A DNA stretch of 64,000 nt from Alitabrizicola rongguiensis (GTDB lineage Bacteria; Pseudomonadota; Alphaproteobacteria; Rhodobacterales; Rhodobacteraceae), in the NCBI RefSeq assembly GCF_021491355.1, contig NZ_JAKENF010000003.1, positions 434,001 through 498,000 of the forward strand. The letters are read 5' to 3'. The translations under genes were made by a program, and so were the position numbers. How positions within the stretch are numbered: the stretch's first letter is position 1; each line of letters opens with the position of its first letter. Under the pieces are notes generated by a model that saw only the letters and a program-made list of their open reading frames with translations, ran no database searches and had not been told where the DNA came from. This document shows positions 12,530-24,049 of the stretch, piece after piece.

Positions 12530-13297
12530 GTGCAGGAATCTTCCTTTCGCGCCCGTCGGGTGCTGATAACCGGGGCAGGCGCGGCCGAGGGGATCGGTTT
12601 TGCCTGCGCACGCTGGCTTGCGCAGGCGGGGCATCATGTGGCGCTGGCCTCGACCACAGCGCGCATCCATGACCGGGTCGCCGAGCTTCATGCAGTTGGA
12701 GATTCGGCGAGCGGTCATGTGGCCGACCTGACGCGAGAGGCGGACGTGGCCCGTCTGGCAGCCGAGGTCGGCGCGATAGACATCCTCGTCAACAATGCCG
12801 GCATGGGATCGCTTGGTGCGCCGGCCCCTTGGGCCGACTTTGTCGACCAGCCGATGACCGAATGGTTTTCGACCCTGGACGTGAGCCTTGGCACGGCGGT
12901 CAGGGTGACGCGGGCCGTCCTGCCGGGGATGGTCGCCGCGGGCTGGGGCCGGGTGGTGATGATGGCCTCGGTCACCGGACCGGTCACCTCCATCGCCGGG
13001 AACTCGGCCTACGCCGCCGCGAAGGCCGGAATGATGGGGCTGACCCGCACCCTCGCGCTGGAGGTTGGGGGCCGCGGCGTCACGGTCAACGCCGTCGCAC
13101 CAGGCTGGATCGCGACCTCGGCCCAGACCGAGGACGAAGCGCGTGCCGCCCGCGCCACGCCCCCCGGCCGCGCCGGTACGCCCGACGAAGTGGCGGCCTG
13201 CGTCTCCTTCCTGGCCAGCGAAGGTGCAAGCTATGTGAATGGGACGATGCTGGTCGTCGATGGCGGAAACACGATACAGGAGATGAAAGATGGATGA
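12530..13297 (+). CDS. Short-chain dehydrogenase/reductase (SDR)
   Basis: A 255-residue classical SDR. It has a glycine-rich coenzyme motif (VLITGAGAAEGIG, 11-23), NNAG at 88-91 and the catalytic triad Ser147, Tyr161 and Lys165 in YAAAKAG; the C-terminus FLASEGASYVNGTMLVVDGG is the family end motif. The frame extends upstream to an ATG at 12446, but the GTG at 12530 is preferred because the Rossmann fold begins nine residues in and an ACAGGGA site precedes it. The substrate is unknown; 3-oxoacyl or sugar alcohol reductases look alike. It is followed closely by an RNA methyltransferase gene. Confidence 0.88.
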   Translation: MQESSFRARRVLITGAGAAEGIGFACARWLAQAGHHVALASTTARIHDRVAELHAVGDSASGHVADLTREADVARLAAEVGAIDILVNNAGMGSLGAPAPWADFVDQPMTEWFSTLDVSLGTAVRVTRAVLPGMVAAGWGRVVMMASVTGPVTSIAGNSAYAAAKAGMMGLTRTLALEVGGRGVTVNAVAPGWIATSAQTEDEARAARATPPGRAGTPDEVAACVSFLASEGASYVNGTMLVVDGGNTIQEMKDG

Positions 13298-13349
13298 TAT
13301 CGCAATGGGATGCGGGCATCTTTTCATCTATTGCCGGAGGACTGAATGA
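13290..13349 (+). CDS. Possible 19-residue micro-ORF bridging two genes
   Basis: An ATG inside the SDR stop region opens a 19-codon frame (MDDIAMGCGHLFIYCRRTE) whose TGA overlaps the ATG of the next gene as ATGA. It fills the whole intergenic space and contains that gene's GGAGG site. It could couple translation of the two genes, or be chance. No family is recognised. Confidence 0.15.
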   Translation: MDDIAMGCGHLFIYCRRTE

Positions 13350-14509
13350 CCCCTGCCGCCCGCGCCGCCGCCGCGATCGAGATTCTCGACCGGGTCCTTG
13401 CTGGCGCTCCGGCCGAACAGACGCTGACGAACTGGGCCCGCGCCAGCCGATTTGCCGGGTCGGGTGACCGGCATGCCATTCGCGATCTGGTCTTTGATGC
13501 ACTGCGCCGCCGCCGCTCCTTCGCCGCGCTTGGCGGGTCCGAATCCGGGCGCGGCCTGATCCTTGGCGGAATCCGCGCTGCGGGTGCCGATCCGGCGACG
13601 ATCTTCAACGGCGCGGGTCATGCGCCGGCTCCGTTGAGCGAGGCCGAGCAAGGCGTGCCTGCCTCGCCCACCGGCCTGGCCGCGTTGGACTGCCCCGACT
13701 GGCTGGCCCCGCTGCTGCAACGCAGTCTTGGGCGCGACTTTCCCGCCGTGATGGAGGCGCTCCGCCACCGGGCGCCGGTCTTCGTGCGGGTCAACAGCCT
13801 CCGTGCAGCCCGCGACCAGGCAATCGCCGCGCTGAAGGAGGAGGGGATAGTCGCCCTGCCGCACCCCTTGGCGAGCACTGCGCTTGAAGTCGCGGAAAAC
13901 GCGAGAAAAATTCAGGCATCCCAGGCTTACTCCTCTGGTCTTGTCGAGTTGCAGGATGCCGCCTCGCAGGCTGTGGTCGAGGCGTTGCCATTGGCGGACG
14001 GCCAACGTGTGCTCGACTATTGCGCGGGCGGCGGTGGCAAGACCCTTGCGATGGCAGCAAGGGCGCGGCTGCGGCTCTGGGCGCATGACATCGACCCCCG
14101 CCGCCTGCGCGACCTACCTGACCGCGCTGCGCGCGCCGAGGCGAAGGTGGCGCTGCTTGAAGGCAAGGCCGTGGACCGCGAAGCGCCATTCGACCTCGTC
14201 CTCACCGATGTTCCCTGCTCGGGATCGGGCAGTTGGCGACGGGCGCCCGAAGCGAAATGGACCTTCTCCGAAGCCCGGCTGGCGCAGCTGCTCGAGAGTC
14301 AGGCTGCCATCCTTGACAGGGCGTCAGGGCTGGTTGGAGAAGGCGGCAGCCTGGCCTATGCCACCTGTTCGATGATTGACGAGGAAAACGGCCGGCAGGT
14401 GGAGCGTTTCCTCCAGCGGCACCCCGATTGGTACATCGCCGCGGAACGACGGCTGACCCCCCTTGATGGAGGGGATGGATTCTATCTGGCAGTCCTCGGC
14501 CGGAATTGA
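13346..14509 (+). CDS. RsmB/NOP-family rRNA (cytosine-5) methyltransferase
   Basis: A 387-residue S-adenosylmethionine-dependent RNA m5C methyltransferase. Motif IV DVPCSGSGSWRR carries Cys291 and motif VI YATCSMIDEEN carries Cys341, the pair of cysteines used by this family (Cys341 aligns with the nucleophile). SAM motif I is seen as VLDYCAGGGGKTLAMAA. The N-terminus is a short helical region shorter than the NusB domain of E. coli RsmB, so identity as RsmB itself is not certain. GGAGG lies five bases before the ATG. Acts on rRNA in the cytoplasm. Confidence 0.88.
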   Translation: MTPAARAAAAIEILDRVLAGAPAEQTLTNWARASRFAGSGDRHAIRDLVFDALRRRRSFAALGGSESGRGLILGGIRAAGADPATIFNGAGHAPAPLSEAEQGVPASPTGLAALDCPDWLAPLLQRSLGRDFPAVMEALRHRAPVFVRVNSLRAARDQAIAALKEEGIVALPHPLASTALEVAENARKIQASQAYSSGLVELQDAASQAVVEALPLADGQRVLDYCAGGGGKTLAMAARARLRLWAHDIDPRRLRDLPDRAARAEAKVALLEGKAVDREAPFDLVLTDVPCSGSGSWRRAPEAKWTFSEARLAQLLESQAAILDRASGLVGEGGSLAYATCSMIDEENGRQVERFLQRHPDWYIAAERRLTPLDGGDGFYLAVLGRN

Positions 14510-14544
14510 CTCTCCTTCAGGTTGTTTTTTCGCCCTTGCTCCGA

Positions 14545-14560
14545 TTAAGTGCGACTTAAC
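14545..14560 (+). promoter_or_regulatory. Candidate CtrA box upstream of cckA
   Basis: The sequence TTAA-GTGCGAC-TTAAC matches the published CtrA consensus TTAA-N7-TTAA(C) exactly and lies 48 bases before the cckA start. It is the only perfect match I found in the window. CtrA is the final response regulator of the CckA-ChpT phosphorelay, so the site would create feedback on the kinase gene. Binding is inferred from sequence only. Confidence 0.6.
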
Positions 14561-14607
14561 GGTTTTCCCTGCCAATCGGAGGGGTCGAATCTGTTCAGGG
14601 GGCTTCG

Positions 14608-16953
<2,346 letters not shown>

Positions 16954-17125
16954 CCATCAGACCGGAGCCTGCTGTTCCAGCATGGATGAGCTTGTCCGCG
17001 GGGGAAGCGTCCGCCCCGCAGCTTTCCGGCTGCGCCAGGGCGCGCCGGGGTCCCGGCACTCAGCGCGGTCTGGGCTCCAACGGGGCCGAAGCAAGGCGAG
17101 GATCGGCGGGCGGGTTAGACCCGCC

Positions 17126-18265
17126 TCAGGCGTGGGGATGTACGCGCACGCCGCCCTCGCGGGCGCTCTGTGCCATGCCATGGATCACCCGCTCGATCGC
17201 CAGGGCATCGGCGAAATCGGGATGTGCCGGCTGGCCGCCGCCAATCGTCCGCAATAGCTCCGCGCATTCGATGACCTTCAGGTCGTTGAACCCCAACTGA
17301 TGGCCCGGCGCCGGGCAGAAATGGCCATATGGCGGATGCGCAGGCCCGGTCAGGATGGTCTTGAATCCCTGTTCCGCCCTGGGTCCGGCATTCTGATAAA
17401 GATGCAGCTCGTTCATCCGCTCCTGGTCGAAGACGATCATGCCGCTCGTTCCGTGCAGTTCGAAGCCAAGGCGCGATTTGCGCCCCCAGGCCGAGCGCGA
17501 GATGACCATCGATCCCTGCGCGCCGTTGGCGAAGCGCAAAAGGACCGAGGCGGCATCTTCGGTTTCGACGGGGCGGCGGCCGGAGCCATCGGGCAGGGCG
17601 CGGGTTTCGTGGATCACCTGCATGTCGGCGACCAGGCTTTCGATCGGGCCCATCAGCGCATGGGCGAAACTGACAAGATGGCTGCCGATATCGCCGAGCG
17701 CGCCAAGACCCGCCTCCTCGATCCGCGCGCGCCAGGTCCAGGGCAGGTCGGGATCGGCCTGGTAGTCCTCGTCGACCCAGCCGCGGAACTGCACCGGTCG
17801 GCCGATCGCGCCCGCCGCCACCAGCCGCTGCGCATGGGTGATGGCCGGGTTGCGCAGGTAGTTGTAGCCCACCATCGTCACGACGCCGGCCTCTCGCGCT
17901 GCCCGCTCCATCTCCTCTGCCTGCGCAAGCGTCAGCGCCATCGGCTTTTCGCACCAGATATGCTTGCCCGCCTTCAGCGCGGCCAAGGCGATCGGATGGT
18001 GCATCTGGTTCGGCGTAGTGATCGACACGACATCGACCGCGGGGTCTGCAACCAGGGCCTGCCAATCGCCCGTGGCGCGGGCGAATCCGAATTGGTCGGC
18101 AAAAGCGGCAGCCCGGTCGGACGGGGTGTCGCAAAGCACCTCGAGGCGAACGTCCGGCATCGCGCCCAGGTCCCGCCCCATCACCGCCTTGACATTCCGC
18201 CAGGCCAGCGCATGGGTCTTGCCCATGAACCCCGTTCCGATCAGACCGACACCCACCGACCCCAT
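17126..18265 (-). CDS. Gfo/Idh/MocA family oxidoreductase, inositol-linked
   Basis: NAD(P)-dependent dehydrogenase of 379 residues with an N-terminal Rossmann motif (GVGLIGTGFMGKTHA) and the family's catalytic EKP (WCEKPMAL). It is divergent from the RpiR-type regulator of the inositol cluster and shares an operator-bearing intergenic region with it, so it probably oxidises an inositol or interconverts inososes, for example as a scyllo- or myo-inositol 2-dehydrogenase. The start at 18265 is chosen because GGAGG lies five bases upstream; a GTG two codons earlier overlaps that site. Sugar specificity cannot be read from sequence. Confidence 0.85.
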   Translation of the reverse strand: MGSVGVGLIGTGFMGKTHALAWRNVKAVMGRDLGAMPDVRLEVLCDTPSDRAAAFADQFGFARATGDWQALVADPAVDVVSITTPNQMHHPIALAALKAGKHIWCEKPMALTLAQAEEMERAAREAGVVTMVGYNYLRNPAITHAQRLVAAGAIGRPVQFRGWVDEDYQADPDLPWTWRARIEEAGLGALGDIGSHLVSFAHALMGPIESLVADMQVIHETRALPDGSGRRPVETEDAASVLLRFANGAQGSMVISRSAWGRKSRLGFELHGTSGMIVFDQERMNELHLYQNAGPRAEQGFKTILTGPAHPPYGHFCPAPGHQLGFNDLKVIECAELLRTIGGGQPAHPDFADALAIERVIHGMAQSAREGGVRVHPHA

Positions 18266-18301
18266 GTTCACCTCCGCCGCTCCGCTTTCATGCTTTCTGG
18301 T

Positions 18302-18317
18302 TGGAATATTTTTTCCA
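18302..18317. promoter_or_regulatory. IolR-type operator 1
   Basis: TGGAATATTTTTTCCA fits the GGAA-N6-TTCC motif reported for the RpiR-like IolR repressor of Sinorhizobium. It lies between the divergent dehydrogenase and regulator genes, 44 bases before the regulator start. Its reverse complement differs from operator 2 at only one position. Confidence 0.65.
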
Positions 18318-18360
18318 TGCTGCTAGCCTGATCGCAAGGGTCGCTGTCAAGGACATTCGC

Positions 18361-19182
18361 ATGGACGCCGCCACGCGCCTTTCCGCCCCCGCCACGGTCG
18401 AGGAATTCCGCGACCGGCTTGCCGTGATCACCGATACGCTGCCCAAAAGGCTGCGCCAATGCGCCGACTTCATTGGCGCCCATACGGATCGCATTGCCGT
18501 TTCGACCGTTGCCGATCTGGCCGCCGGCGCAGACGTGCCGCCGTCGGCCCTGATGCGCTTCTGCCAGATCATGGGCTTTACGGGCTTTTCCGAGATGCAG
18601 AAGCTCTTCCGCGAGGCCTACGTTCCGGGCTGGCCGGATTACTCGACGCGGCTGAGGAACCTGAAGGAGAACGGAGCGGGCAGCCCCGGCGCGCTGGTTG
18701 CCGAATTCGTCGAGGCGGGGCGGCTCTCGCTTGAGGTTTTGGCCAAATCGCTGGACGAAACCGCGCTCGACGCGGCAGTGCAGCTTCTGGCCAAGGCCGA
18801 TACGGTTCATGTCGTGGGGATGCGGCGGGCCTTCCCCGTGGCGTTCTACATGGTGTATGTCTTTGAAAAGATGCAGGTTCCCGCGATGCTGCACGATGCG
18901 GTCGGCAAGCTGGACCACCGCTATGCCCTGCGTCCCGGCGACGCGATTCTGGCCATCACCTTCGCTCCCTATTCGGAAGAGACGCTGACCCTGGCACAGG
19001 ATGCCCGGGATCGAGGTCTGCCGGTCGTCGCGATGACCGACCAGTTGACCAGTCCACTCGCGCGCCAGTCGGATGCGGTGCTGACCGTGCCCGAGGTGGA
19101 CTTTGGCGCTTTCCGGTCGCTTTCAGCGACGATCGCCATGGCCCTGTCGCTGGCCGTGGCCGTGGGCACGGCCCGCGGCTGA
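18361..19182 (+). CDS. RpiR/MurR-family transcriptional regulator, probable inositol repressor (IolR-like)
   Basis: A 273-residue regulator with an N-terminal helix-turn-helix of the RpiR type (about 15-90; STVADLAAGADVPPSALMRFC) and a C-terminal SIS phosphosugar-binding domain (about 115-250; VHVVGMRRAFPVAFY). In rhizobia the IolR protein of this family represses inositol genes and is relieved by a pathway intermediate. Here it is flanked by inositol genes on both sides and by two matching palindromes. The ATG at 18361 has AAGGAC upstream; a longer frame would begin inside operator 1, so is disfavoured. Autoregulation is likely. Confidence 0.85.
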   Translation: MDAATRLSAPATVEEFRDRLAVITDTLPKRLRQCADFIGAHTDRIAVSTVADLAAGADVPPSALMRFCQIMGFTGFSEMQKLFREAYVPGWPDYSTRLRNLKENGAGSPGALVAEFVEAGRLSLEVLAKSLDETALDAAVQLLAKADTVHVVGMRRAFPVAFYMVYVFEKMQVPAMLHDAVGKLDHRYALRPGDAILAITFAPYSEETLTLAQDARDRGLPVVAMTDQLTSPLARQSDAVLTVPEVDFGAFRSLSATIAMALSLAVAVGTARG

Positions 19183-19230
19183 CCCCCTGGCGCGGTCCCG
19201 CGAAGAAAAGGCTTTCCCCACGCAGCGGAA

Positions 19231-19246
19231 TGGAATAAATATTCCA
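19231..19246. promoter_or_regulatory. IolR-type operator 2, upstream of iolC
   Basis: TGGAATAAATATTCCA again fits GGAA-N6-TTCC, with six-base arms TGGAAT/ATTCCA. It lies 64 bases before iolC, suited to blocking the promoter of iolCDEB. Together with operator 1 it defines a small local regulon. Confidence 0.7.
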
Positions 19247-19310
19247 AAACCGCATCGCCGGTGTGAGTCTCGCGCCAATGCCGGGACACCTGACGGGGGG
19301 AGAGTAGCGC

Positions 19311-21218
19311 ATGAAGACGCTCGACGTCATTACCATCGGCCGCTCATCGGTCGACCTTTATGGCGCGCAGGTCGGCGGTCGGCTCGAGGATATGGGGTCG
19401 TTCCAGAAATATGTCGGTGGCTCGCCCACCAACATGGCGACCGGCACCGCTCGGCTGGGCTTGAAATCGGCGCTTATCACCCGGGTCGGCGACGAGCATA
19501 TGGGCCGTTTCCTGCGCGAGGAACTGGCAAGGGAGGGCGTCGATGTCCGGGGCGTCAAAACGGACCCCGAGCGACTGACGGCGCTGGTCCTGCTTGGCAT
19601 CCGCGACGACAAGCAGTTTCCGCTTATCTTCTACCGCGAGAACTGCGCCGACATGGCGCTGTGCGAGGATGACATCGACGAAGGCTTCATTGCCGAGGCC
19701 CGTGCCGTTGTCGCGACCGGCACTCACCTGAGCCATCCGCGCACCGAGGCGGCGGTTCTGAAAGCGCTGACACTCGCCCGCAAGCATGGGGCAGAGACGG
19801 CGCTCGACATCGACTACCGCCCGAACCTCTGGGGCCTGTCCGGCCATGGCGACGGCGAGAACCGCTTCATCGAAAGTGCGGCGGTGACGGCGAAATTGCA
19901 GAAGACCCTGCACCTGTTCGACCTGATCGTCGGCACCGAGGAAGAGTTCCACATCGCCGGCGGTACGACCGACACCATTGCAGCGCTGAGTGCGGTGCGG
20001 GCGCTGTCGAAGGCGACACTGGTCTGCAAGCGCGGGCCGATGGGGGCGGCGGCCTTTACCGGGGCGATTCCCGACTCTCTCGATCAGGGCGAAGCCGGGC
20101 CGGGCTTCCCGATCGAGGTCTTCAATGTGCTGGGCGCCGGCGACGGCTTCATGTCCGGCCTCATCAAGGGCTGGCTCGACGGCGAACCCTGGCCGGTGGC
20201 GCTGAAATACGCCAATGCCTGCGGCGCTTTCGCGGTCAGCCGTCACGGCTGCACGCCGGCCTATCCCAGCTGGGAAGAACTTCAATTCTTCCTCAACCGT
20301 GGCATCACCACCCCTGCGCTGCGCAAGGACGCGGAGCTTGAGCAGGTCCATTGGGCCACGAACCGCCATGGCGACTGGTCGACCATGCGGGTCTTTGCCT
20401 TCGATCACCGGATGCAGCTTGAGGCGATGGAGGGTGCGACGCCGGAAAGGATTGGCGCCTTCAAGGAGTTGTGCCTTGATGCTGCGCTGCGGGTCCGCAA
20501 CGGCACGGCCGGCCACGGCATCCTCTGCGATGGTCGTCTGGGGCGGAAGGCGCTTTATCGCGCCGCCGGAAGCGGGCTGTGGATTGGCCGGCCGGTCGAA
20601 TGGCCAGGTTCGCGCCCGTTGACGCTGGAACCCGAGATCGGCCCCGACTATGGCGGCTTGTCGGAATGGCCGCTCGAGCATGTCGTCAAGGTGCTGTGCT
20701 TCTACCACCCGGACGACACCCCCGAGACGAAGGCAGAGCAGGAGGCCGTGGTCACGCGGCTTTTTCACGCGTCACGGCGTAACAGGCTGGAAATGCTACT
20801 GGAAATCATTCCGTCCAAAGTCGGCCCGGTAACGGACACAACCTCGGCCGAGGTCATCCAGCGTTTCTACGACATCGGGGTGACGCCTGACTGGTGGAAA
20901 CTTGAACCCTTCTCCAGCGATGCCGCCTGGACTGCTGCCTGCGAGGCCATCAACCGTAACGACCCGCGCACCCGGGGCATCGTCGTGCTTGGGCTGGATG
21001 CGGGAGAAGAGGAACTTGCCGCTTCGCTGGCCCTCGCGGCCCGGCATGATCTGGTCAAGGGCTTTGCTGTCGGCCGTACCATCTTCGGTGATGCGGCGCG
21101 TGGCTGGCTGGCCGGGACGCTGAGCGACGCCGAGGCCGTTGAGATGATGACCGAACGCTATGCCCGCCTCTGCCGCATCTGGGACGAGGCGCGCGCGAAG
21201 AAAGGACTAGCAGCATGA
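19311..21218 (+). CDS. iolC: 5-dehydro-2-deoxygluconokinase fused to DUF2090 aldolase-like domain
   Basis: A 635-residue two-domain enzyme of inositol catabolism. Residues 1 to about 330 are a PfkB/ribokinase-type kinase with the anion-hole motif VLGAGDGFMSG, catalytic base Asp278, which phosphorylates 5-dehydro-2-deoxy-D-gluconate. From about 345 a DUF2090 domain follows; this TIM-barrel family resembles class I aldolases and may supply the IolJ cleavage step, giving malonate semialdehyde and dihydroxyacetone phosphate. The fusion is known from proteobacteria. A GGGGGGAGAG ribosome binding site precedes the ATG. Its stop overlaps iolD by four bases. Aldolase activity here is inference. Confidence 0.93.
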   Translation: MKTLDVITIGRSSVDLYGAQVGGRLEDMGSFQKYVGGSPTNMATGTARLGLKSALITRVGDEHMGRFLREELAREGVDVRGVKTDPERLTALVLLGIRDDKQFPLIFYRENCADMALCEDDIDEGFIAEARAVVATGTHLSHPRTEAAVLKALTLARKHGAETALDIDYRPNLWGLSGHGDGENRFIESAAVTAKLQKTLHLFDLIVGTEEEFHIAGGTTDTIAALSAVRALSKATLVCKRGPMGAAAFTGAIPDSLDQGEAGPGFPIEVFNVLGAGDGFMSGLIKGWLDGEPWPVALKYANACGAFAVSRHGCTPAYPSWEELQFFLNRGITTPALRKDAELEQVHWATNRHGDWSTMRVFAFDHRMQLEAMEGATPERIGAFKELCLDAALRVRNGTAGHGILCDGRLGRKALYRAAGSGLWIGRPVEWPGSRPLTLEPEIGPDYGGLSEWPLEHVVKVLCFYHPDDTPETKAEQEAVVTRLFHASRRNRLEMLLEIIPSKVGPVTDTTSAEVIQRFYDIGVTPDWWKLEPFSSDAAWTAACEAINRNDPRTRGIVVLGLDAGEEELAASLALAARHDLVKGFAVGRTIFGDAARGWLAGTLSDAEAVEMMTERYARLCRIWDEARAKKGLAA

Positions 21219-23044
21219 CGACGATCCGATTGACTGCGGCACAGGCAATGGTGCGCTGGCTCGCTGCCCAGGAATGCGAAGAGGGCAGCCGTTTCATCGA
21301 AGGCGTCTGGGCGATCTTCGGCCATGGCAACGTAGCCGGGATCGGCGAGGCGCTGCATGGCGCGCGCGACGTTCTGCCGACCTGGCGCGGGCATAATGAG
21401 CAGACCATGGCCCACACCGCGATCGCCTATGCCAAGGCGATGAAGCGGCGCAAGGCGATGGCGGTGACGACCTCGATCGGGCCGGGGGCGCTGAACATGG
21501 TGACCGCCGCGGCGCTGGCCCATGTGAACCGCCTGCCGGTGTTGCTGATCCCGGGCGATGTCTTTGCCAACCGCGCGCCCGATCCGGTGCTGCAGCAGGT
21601 CGAGAGCTTTGGTGACGGCACGGTCAGCGCCAATGACTGCTTCCGCCCTGTCAGCCGCTATTTCGACCGCATCCAGCGGCCCGAGCAACTGCTGACGGCG
21701 CTGCCCCGCGCATTGCGGGTGATGACAGATCCGGCAGAATGCGGGCCGGTGACGCTCGCCTTCTGCCAGGATGTGCAGGCCGAAGCCTATGACTGGCCAG
21801 AGGAATTCTTCGCGCCCAAGGTCTGGCGCATCCGCCGGCCCGAGCCGGACCGTGAAGAACTCGCGGTGGCGCTCGCGGCGTTGAAGGCGGCGAAGAGCCC
21901 CGTGATCGTCGCCGGTGGCGGCGTGATCTATTCCGGCGCAGAGGCCGAGCTGGCGGAGTTCGCCGCCGCCCATGACATCCCCGTGGTCGAGACACAGGCT
22001 GGCAAGTCGGTCATGGGCTTCGACCATCCGCTGAACTTCGGACCCGTCGGCGTGACCGGCGCGTCGAGCGCGAACATTGTCTGCGAAACCGCCGATCTGG
22101 TGATCGGTCTCGGCACGCGGTTCCAGGACTTCACCACCGGCAGCTGGTCGCTCTTCAAGAACCCGAAGCGCCGGATTCTGTCGATCAACGTCCAGCCCTA
22201 TGACGCGGCCAAGCATGGCGCGATCAGCCTGGTCTCCGACGCGAAGGTCGCGCTGGAACTCATTGACAAGGCGTTGGGAAATCATCGCTACGCCAAACCG
22301 GACCAAGCCTTGCGCAAGGACTGGTTCGCGGCCACCGCCGCCGTCAAGGCGGCGCCGCAGCCCGGCAATGCCCTGCCGACCGACGCCCAGGTGATCGGGG
22401 CGGTCAACCGCACGGCCGGGGCAGAGACGATCGTCATGGGTGCGGCTGGCACCATGCCGGGCGAGTTGCACAAGATCTGGGATGCCGCGCCAGGCGGCTA
22501 TCACATGGAATACGGCTTCTCCTGCATGGGCTACGAGATTGCCGGTGCGCTCGGGATCAAGATGGCCCGGCCCGAGGCCGACGTTATCTGCATGGTCGGC
22601 GACGGCAGCTACATGATGGCGAACTCTGAACTTGCGACTGCGGTGATGATGGGCGTGCCCTTCACCGTGGTCGTGACCGACAACCGTGGTTATGGCTGCA
22701 TCAACCGTCTGCAGAAGGGCACCGGGGGTGCCGGCTTCAACAACCTGCTTGACGAAGCCTACCACGTGAACCCTTCAGCCATCGATTTCGTCGCCCACGC
22801 GGCCAGCATGGGCGCGAAAGCGGTTAAAGCCAGGGATATCAAGGCTCTGGGAGAAGAGCTTGCAAAGGCGAAGGGGGCCGACCGGCCGGTGGTGATCGTC
22901 ATCGACACCGATCCCTGGCCCTCGACCGAGGCGGGCGGGACCTGGTGGGACGTGGCTGTGCCCGAGGTCTCGGTGCGCAAGGAAGTGAACGCGGCCCGCG
23001 CGAAATACGAAGCAGGCACCGGCAAACAACGCCTGGTGGATTGA
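21215..23044 (+). CDS. iolD: 3D-(3,5/4)-trihydroxycyclohexane-1,2-dione hydrolase
   Basis: Thiamin diphosphate enzyme of 609 residues that opens the cyclohexanedione ring of the inositol intermediate to 5-deoxyglucuronate. The ThDP proton-relay Glu62 sits in [10 protein letters not shown] and the Mg-ThDP motif is [20 protein letters not shown] with the downstream Asn (TDNRGYGC). The three-domain acetolactate-synthase-like arrangement and length are typical of IolD. It starts by ATGA overlap with iolC, indicating translational coupling. Eleven bases separate it from iolE. Confidence 0.95.
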   Translation: MTTIRLTAAQAMVRWLAAQECEEGSRFIEGVWAIFGHGNVAGIGEALHGARDVLPTWRGHNEQTMAHTAIAYAKAMKRRKAMAVTTSIGPGALNMVTAAALAHVNRLPVLLIPGDVFANRAPDPVLQQVESFGDGTVSANDCFRPVSRYFDRIQRPEQLLTALPRALRVMTDPAECGPVTLAFCQDVQAEAYDWPEEFFAPKVWRIRRPEPDREELAVALAALKAAKSPVIVAGGGVIYSGAEAELAEFAAAHDIPVVETQAGKSVMGFDHPLNFGPVGVTGASSANIVCETADLVIGLGTRFQDFTTGSWSLFKNPKRRILSINVQPYDAAKHGAISLVSDAKVALELIDKALGNHRYAKPDQALRKDWFAATAAVKAAPQPGNALPTDAQVIGAVNRTAGAETIVMGAAGTMPGELHKIWDAAPGGYHMEYGFSCMGYEIAGALGIKMARPEADVICMVGDGSYMMANSELATAVMMGVPFTVVVTDNRGYGCINRLQKGTGGAGFNNLLDEAYHVNPSAIDFVAHAASMGAKAVKARDIKALGEELAKAKGADRPVVIVIDTDPWPSTEAGGTWWDVAVPEVSVRKEVNAARAKYEAGTGKQRLVD

Positions 23045-23055
23045 GGCAGAGAAAG

Positions 23056-23955
23056 ATGATCCTGTACGGAACCAACCCGATTGCCTGGTCGAATGATGAC
23101 GACCAGAGGCTCGGCGCGCATATCACGCTCGAGCAATGCCTGGACGAAACCGCTAAGATCGGCTTTGATGGCATTGAAAAGGGACACAAATTCCCGACGA
23201 CGGTCGCCGGACTTAAGGAGGTCCTCGATCCGCGTGGGCTGAAGTTCGTCTCGGGCTGGCATTCGACCAACCTGCTGGTGAATCCGGTCGAGGCCGAGAA
23301 GGTGGCGATGCAGCCGTTCCTCGACATCCTCAAGGGGACGGGATGCAAGGTCATCATCGTCTGCGAGACCTCGAATGCCATCCACGGCAATGACAAGGTG
23401 GCGGTCAATGACCGACCGCGCCTGAGCGAAGGTCAGTGGAAAAGCTTCGGCCAAGGTATTGAGGCGCTGGCGAAATTTGCCGCGGAGCAGGGCATCACCC
23501 TAGTTTATCACCATCACATGGGCACCGTCGTCGAGGCGGAATGGGAGATCGACCGTCTCATGGCCGAGACCGGGCCACATACGCATCTGCTGCTGGACAC
23601 GGGGCATTGCTATTTCGGCGGCGGCGACCCGACGCGACTGGCCAAGAAGCACATGGGGCGGGTACGGCATATCCATGCCAAGAACGTCAGGCCCGACGTC
23701 CTCGCGCAGGTTCGTGAACAGGGGCTGTCCTTCCTTGAAGGCGTAAGGCGCGGCGTCTTCACCGTGCCGGGGGATGCCGAGGGGGCGGTGGACTTCCTGC
23801 CGGTGCTCGAAAGCGCCGCGCTGCATGGCTACAAGGGCTGGCTGGTGATCGAGGCCGAACAGGATGCCGCCGTGCGCAACCCGTTCGAGTACCAGTCGCT
23901 CGGGCTTCGCTCGCTGAAGGCTTTTGCCCGCCGCGCGGGGCTCGACCGGGGCTGA
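23056..23955 (+). CDS. iolE: Myo-inosose-2 dehydratase
   Basis: A 299-residue TIM-barrel (xylose isomerase-like) metalloenzyme that dehydrates 2-keto-myo-inositol, the step before IolD. The opening [16 protein letters not shown] and the metal-site blocks [25 protein letters not shown] and [12 protein letters not shown] are characteristic of IolE. The start at 23056 replaces a longer frame that would run into iolD; GGCAGAGAAAG precedes it. It is third in the iolCDEB operon. A family repeat (copy B) follows the gene and separates it from iolB. Confidence 0.95.
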   Translation: MILYGTNPIAWSNDDDQRLGAHITLEQCLDETAKIGFDGIEKGHKFPTTVAGLKEVLDPRGLKFVSGWHSTNLLVNPVEAEKVAMQPFLDILKGTGCKVIIVCETSNAIHGNDKVAVNDRPRLSEGQWKSFGQGIEALAKFAAEQGITLVYHHHMGTVVEAEWEIDRLMAETGPHTHLLLDTGHCYFGGGDPTRLAKKHMGRVRHIHAKNVRPDVLAQVREQGLSFLEGVRRGVFTVPGDAEGAVDFLPVLESAALHGYKGWLVIEAEQDAAVRNPFEYQSLGLRSLKAFARRAGLDRG

Positions 23956-23971
23956 GGCGGGATATGACAGA

Positions 23972-24040
23972 CGGGGGGCTGTCTGCCCCCCGGCCGCCGG
24001 ATGGCGGCTCCCCCCGAGGATATTTGTGAACAGAAGAAGG
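23972..24040. repeat. GC-hairpin intergenic repeat, copy B
   Basis: The element holds hairpin GGGGGCTGTCTGCCCCC, a second inverted repeat GCCGCCGGATGGCGGC and then CCCCCCGAGGATATTTG, ending ACAGAAGAAGG. Compared with copy C (32151) the outer parts are nearly identical while the middle stem differs in sequence but keeps pairing. Unlike the other copies it lies inside an operon, and its last bases serve as part of the iolB ribosome binding site. Confidence 0.75.
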
Positions 24041-24049
24041 GGCTTGGCG

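Noticed and set aside
14593-14606. Possible LexA site upstream of cckA
   Set aside because: LexA control of cckA is reported in Rhodobacter capsulatus, so I looked; the only candidate is GTTC-N6-CTTC, with wrong spacing and one wrong half-site.
17104-17125. GC-rich hairpin at the end of the Gfo/Idh gene as terminator
   Set aside because: The GGCGGGT/ACCCGCC stem has only a three-base loop and no T tract follows on the minus strand.
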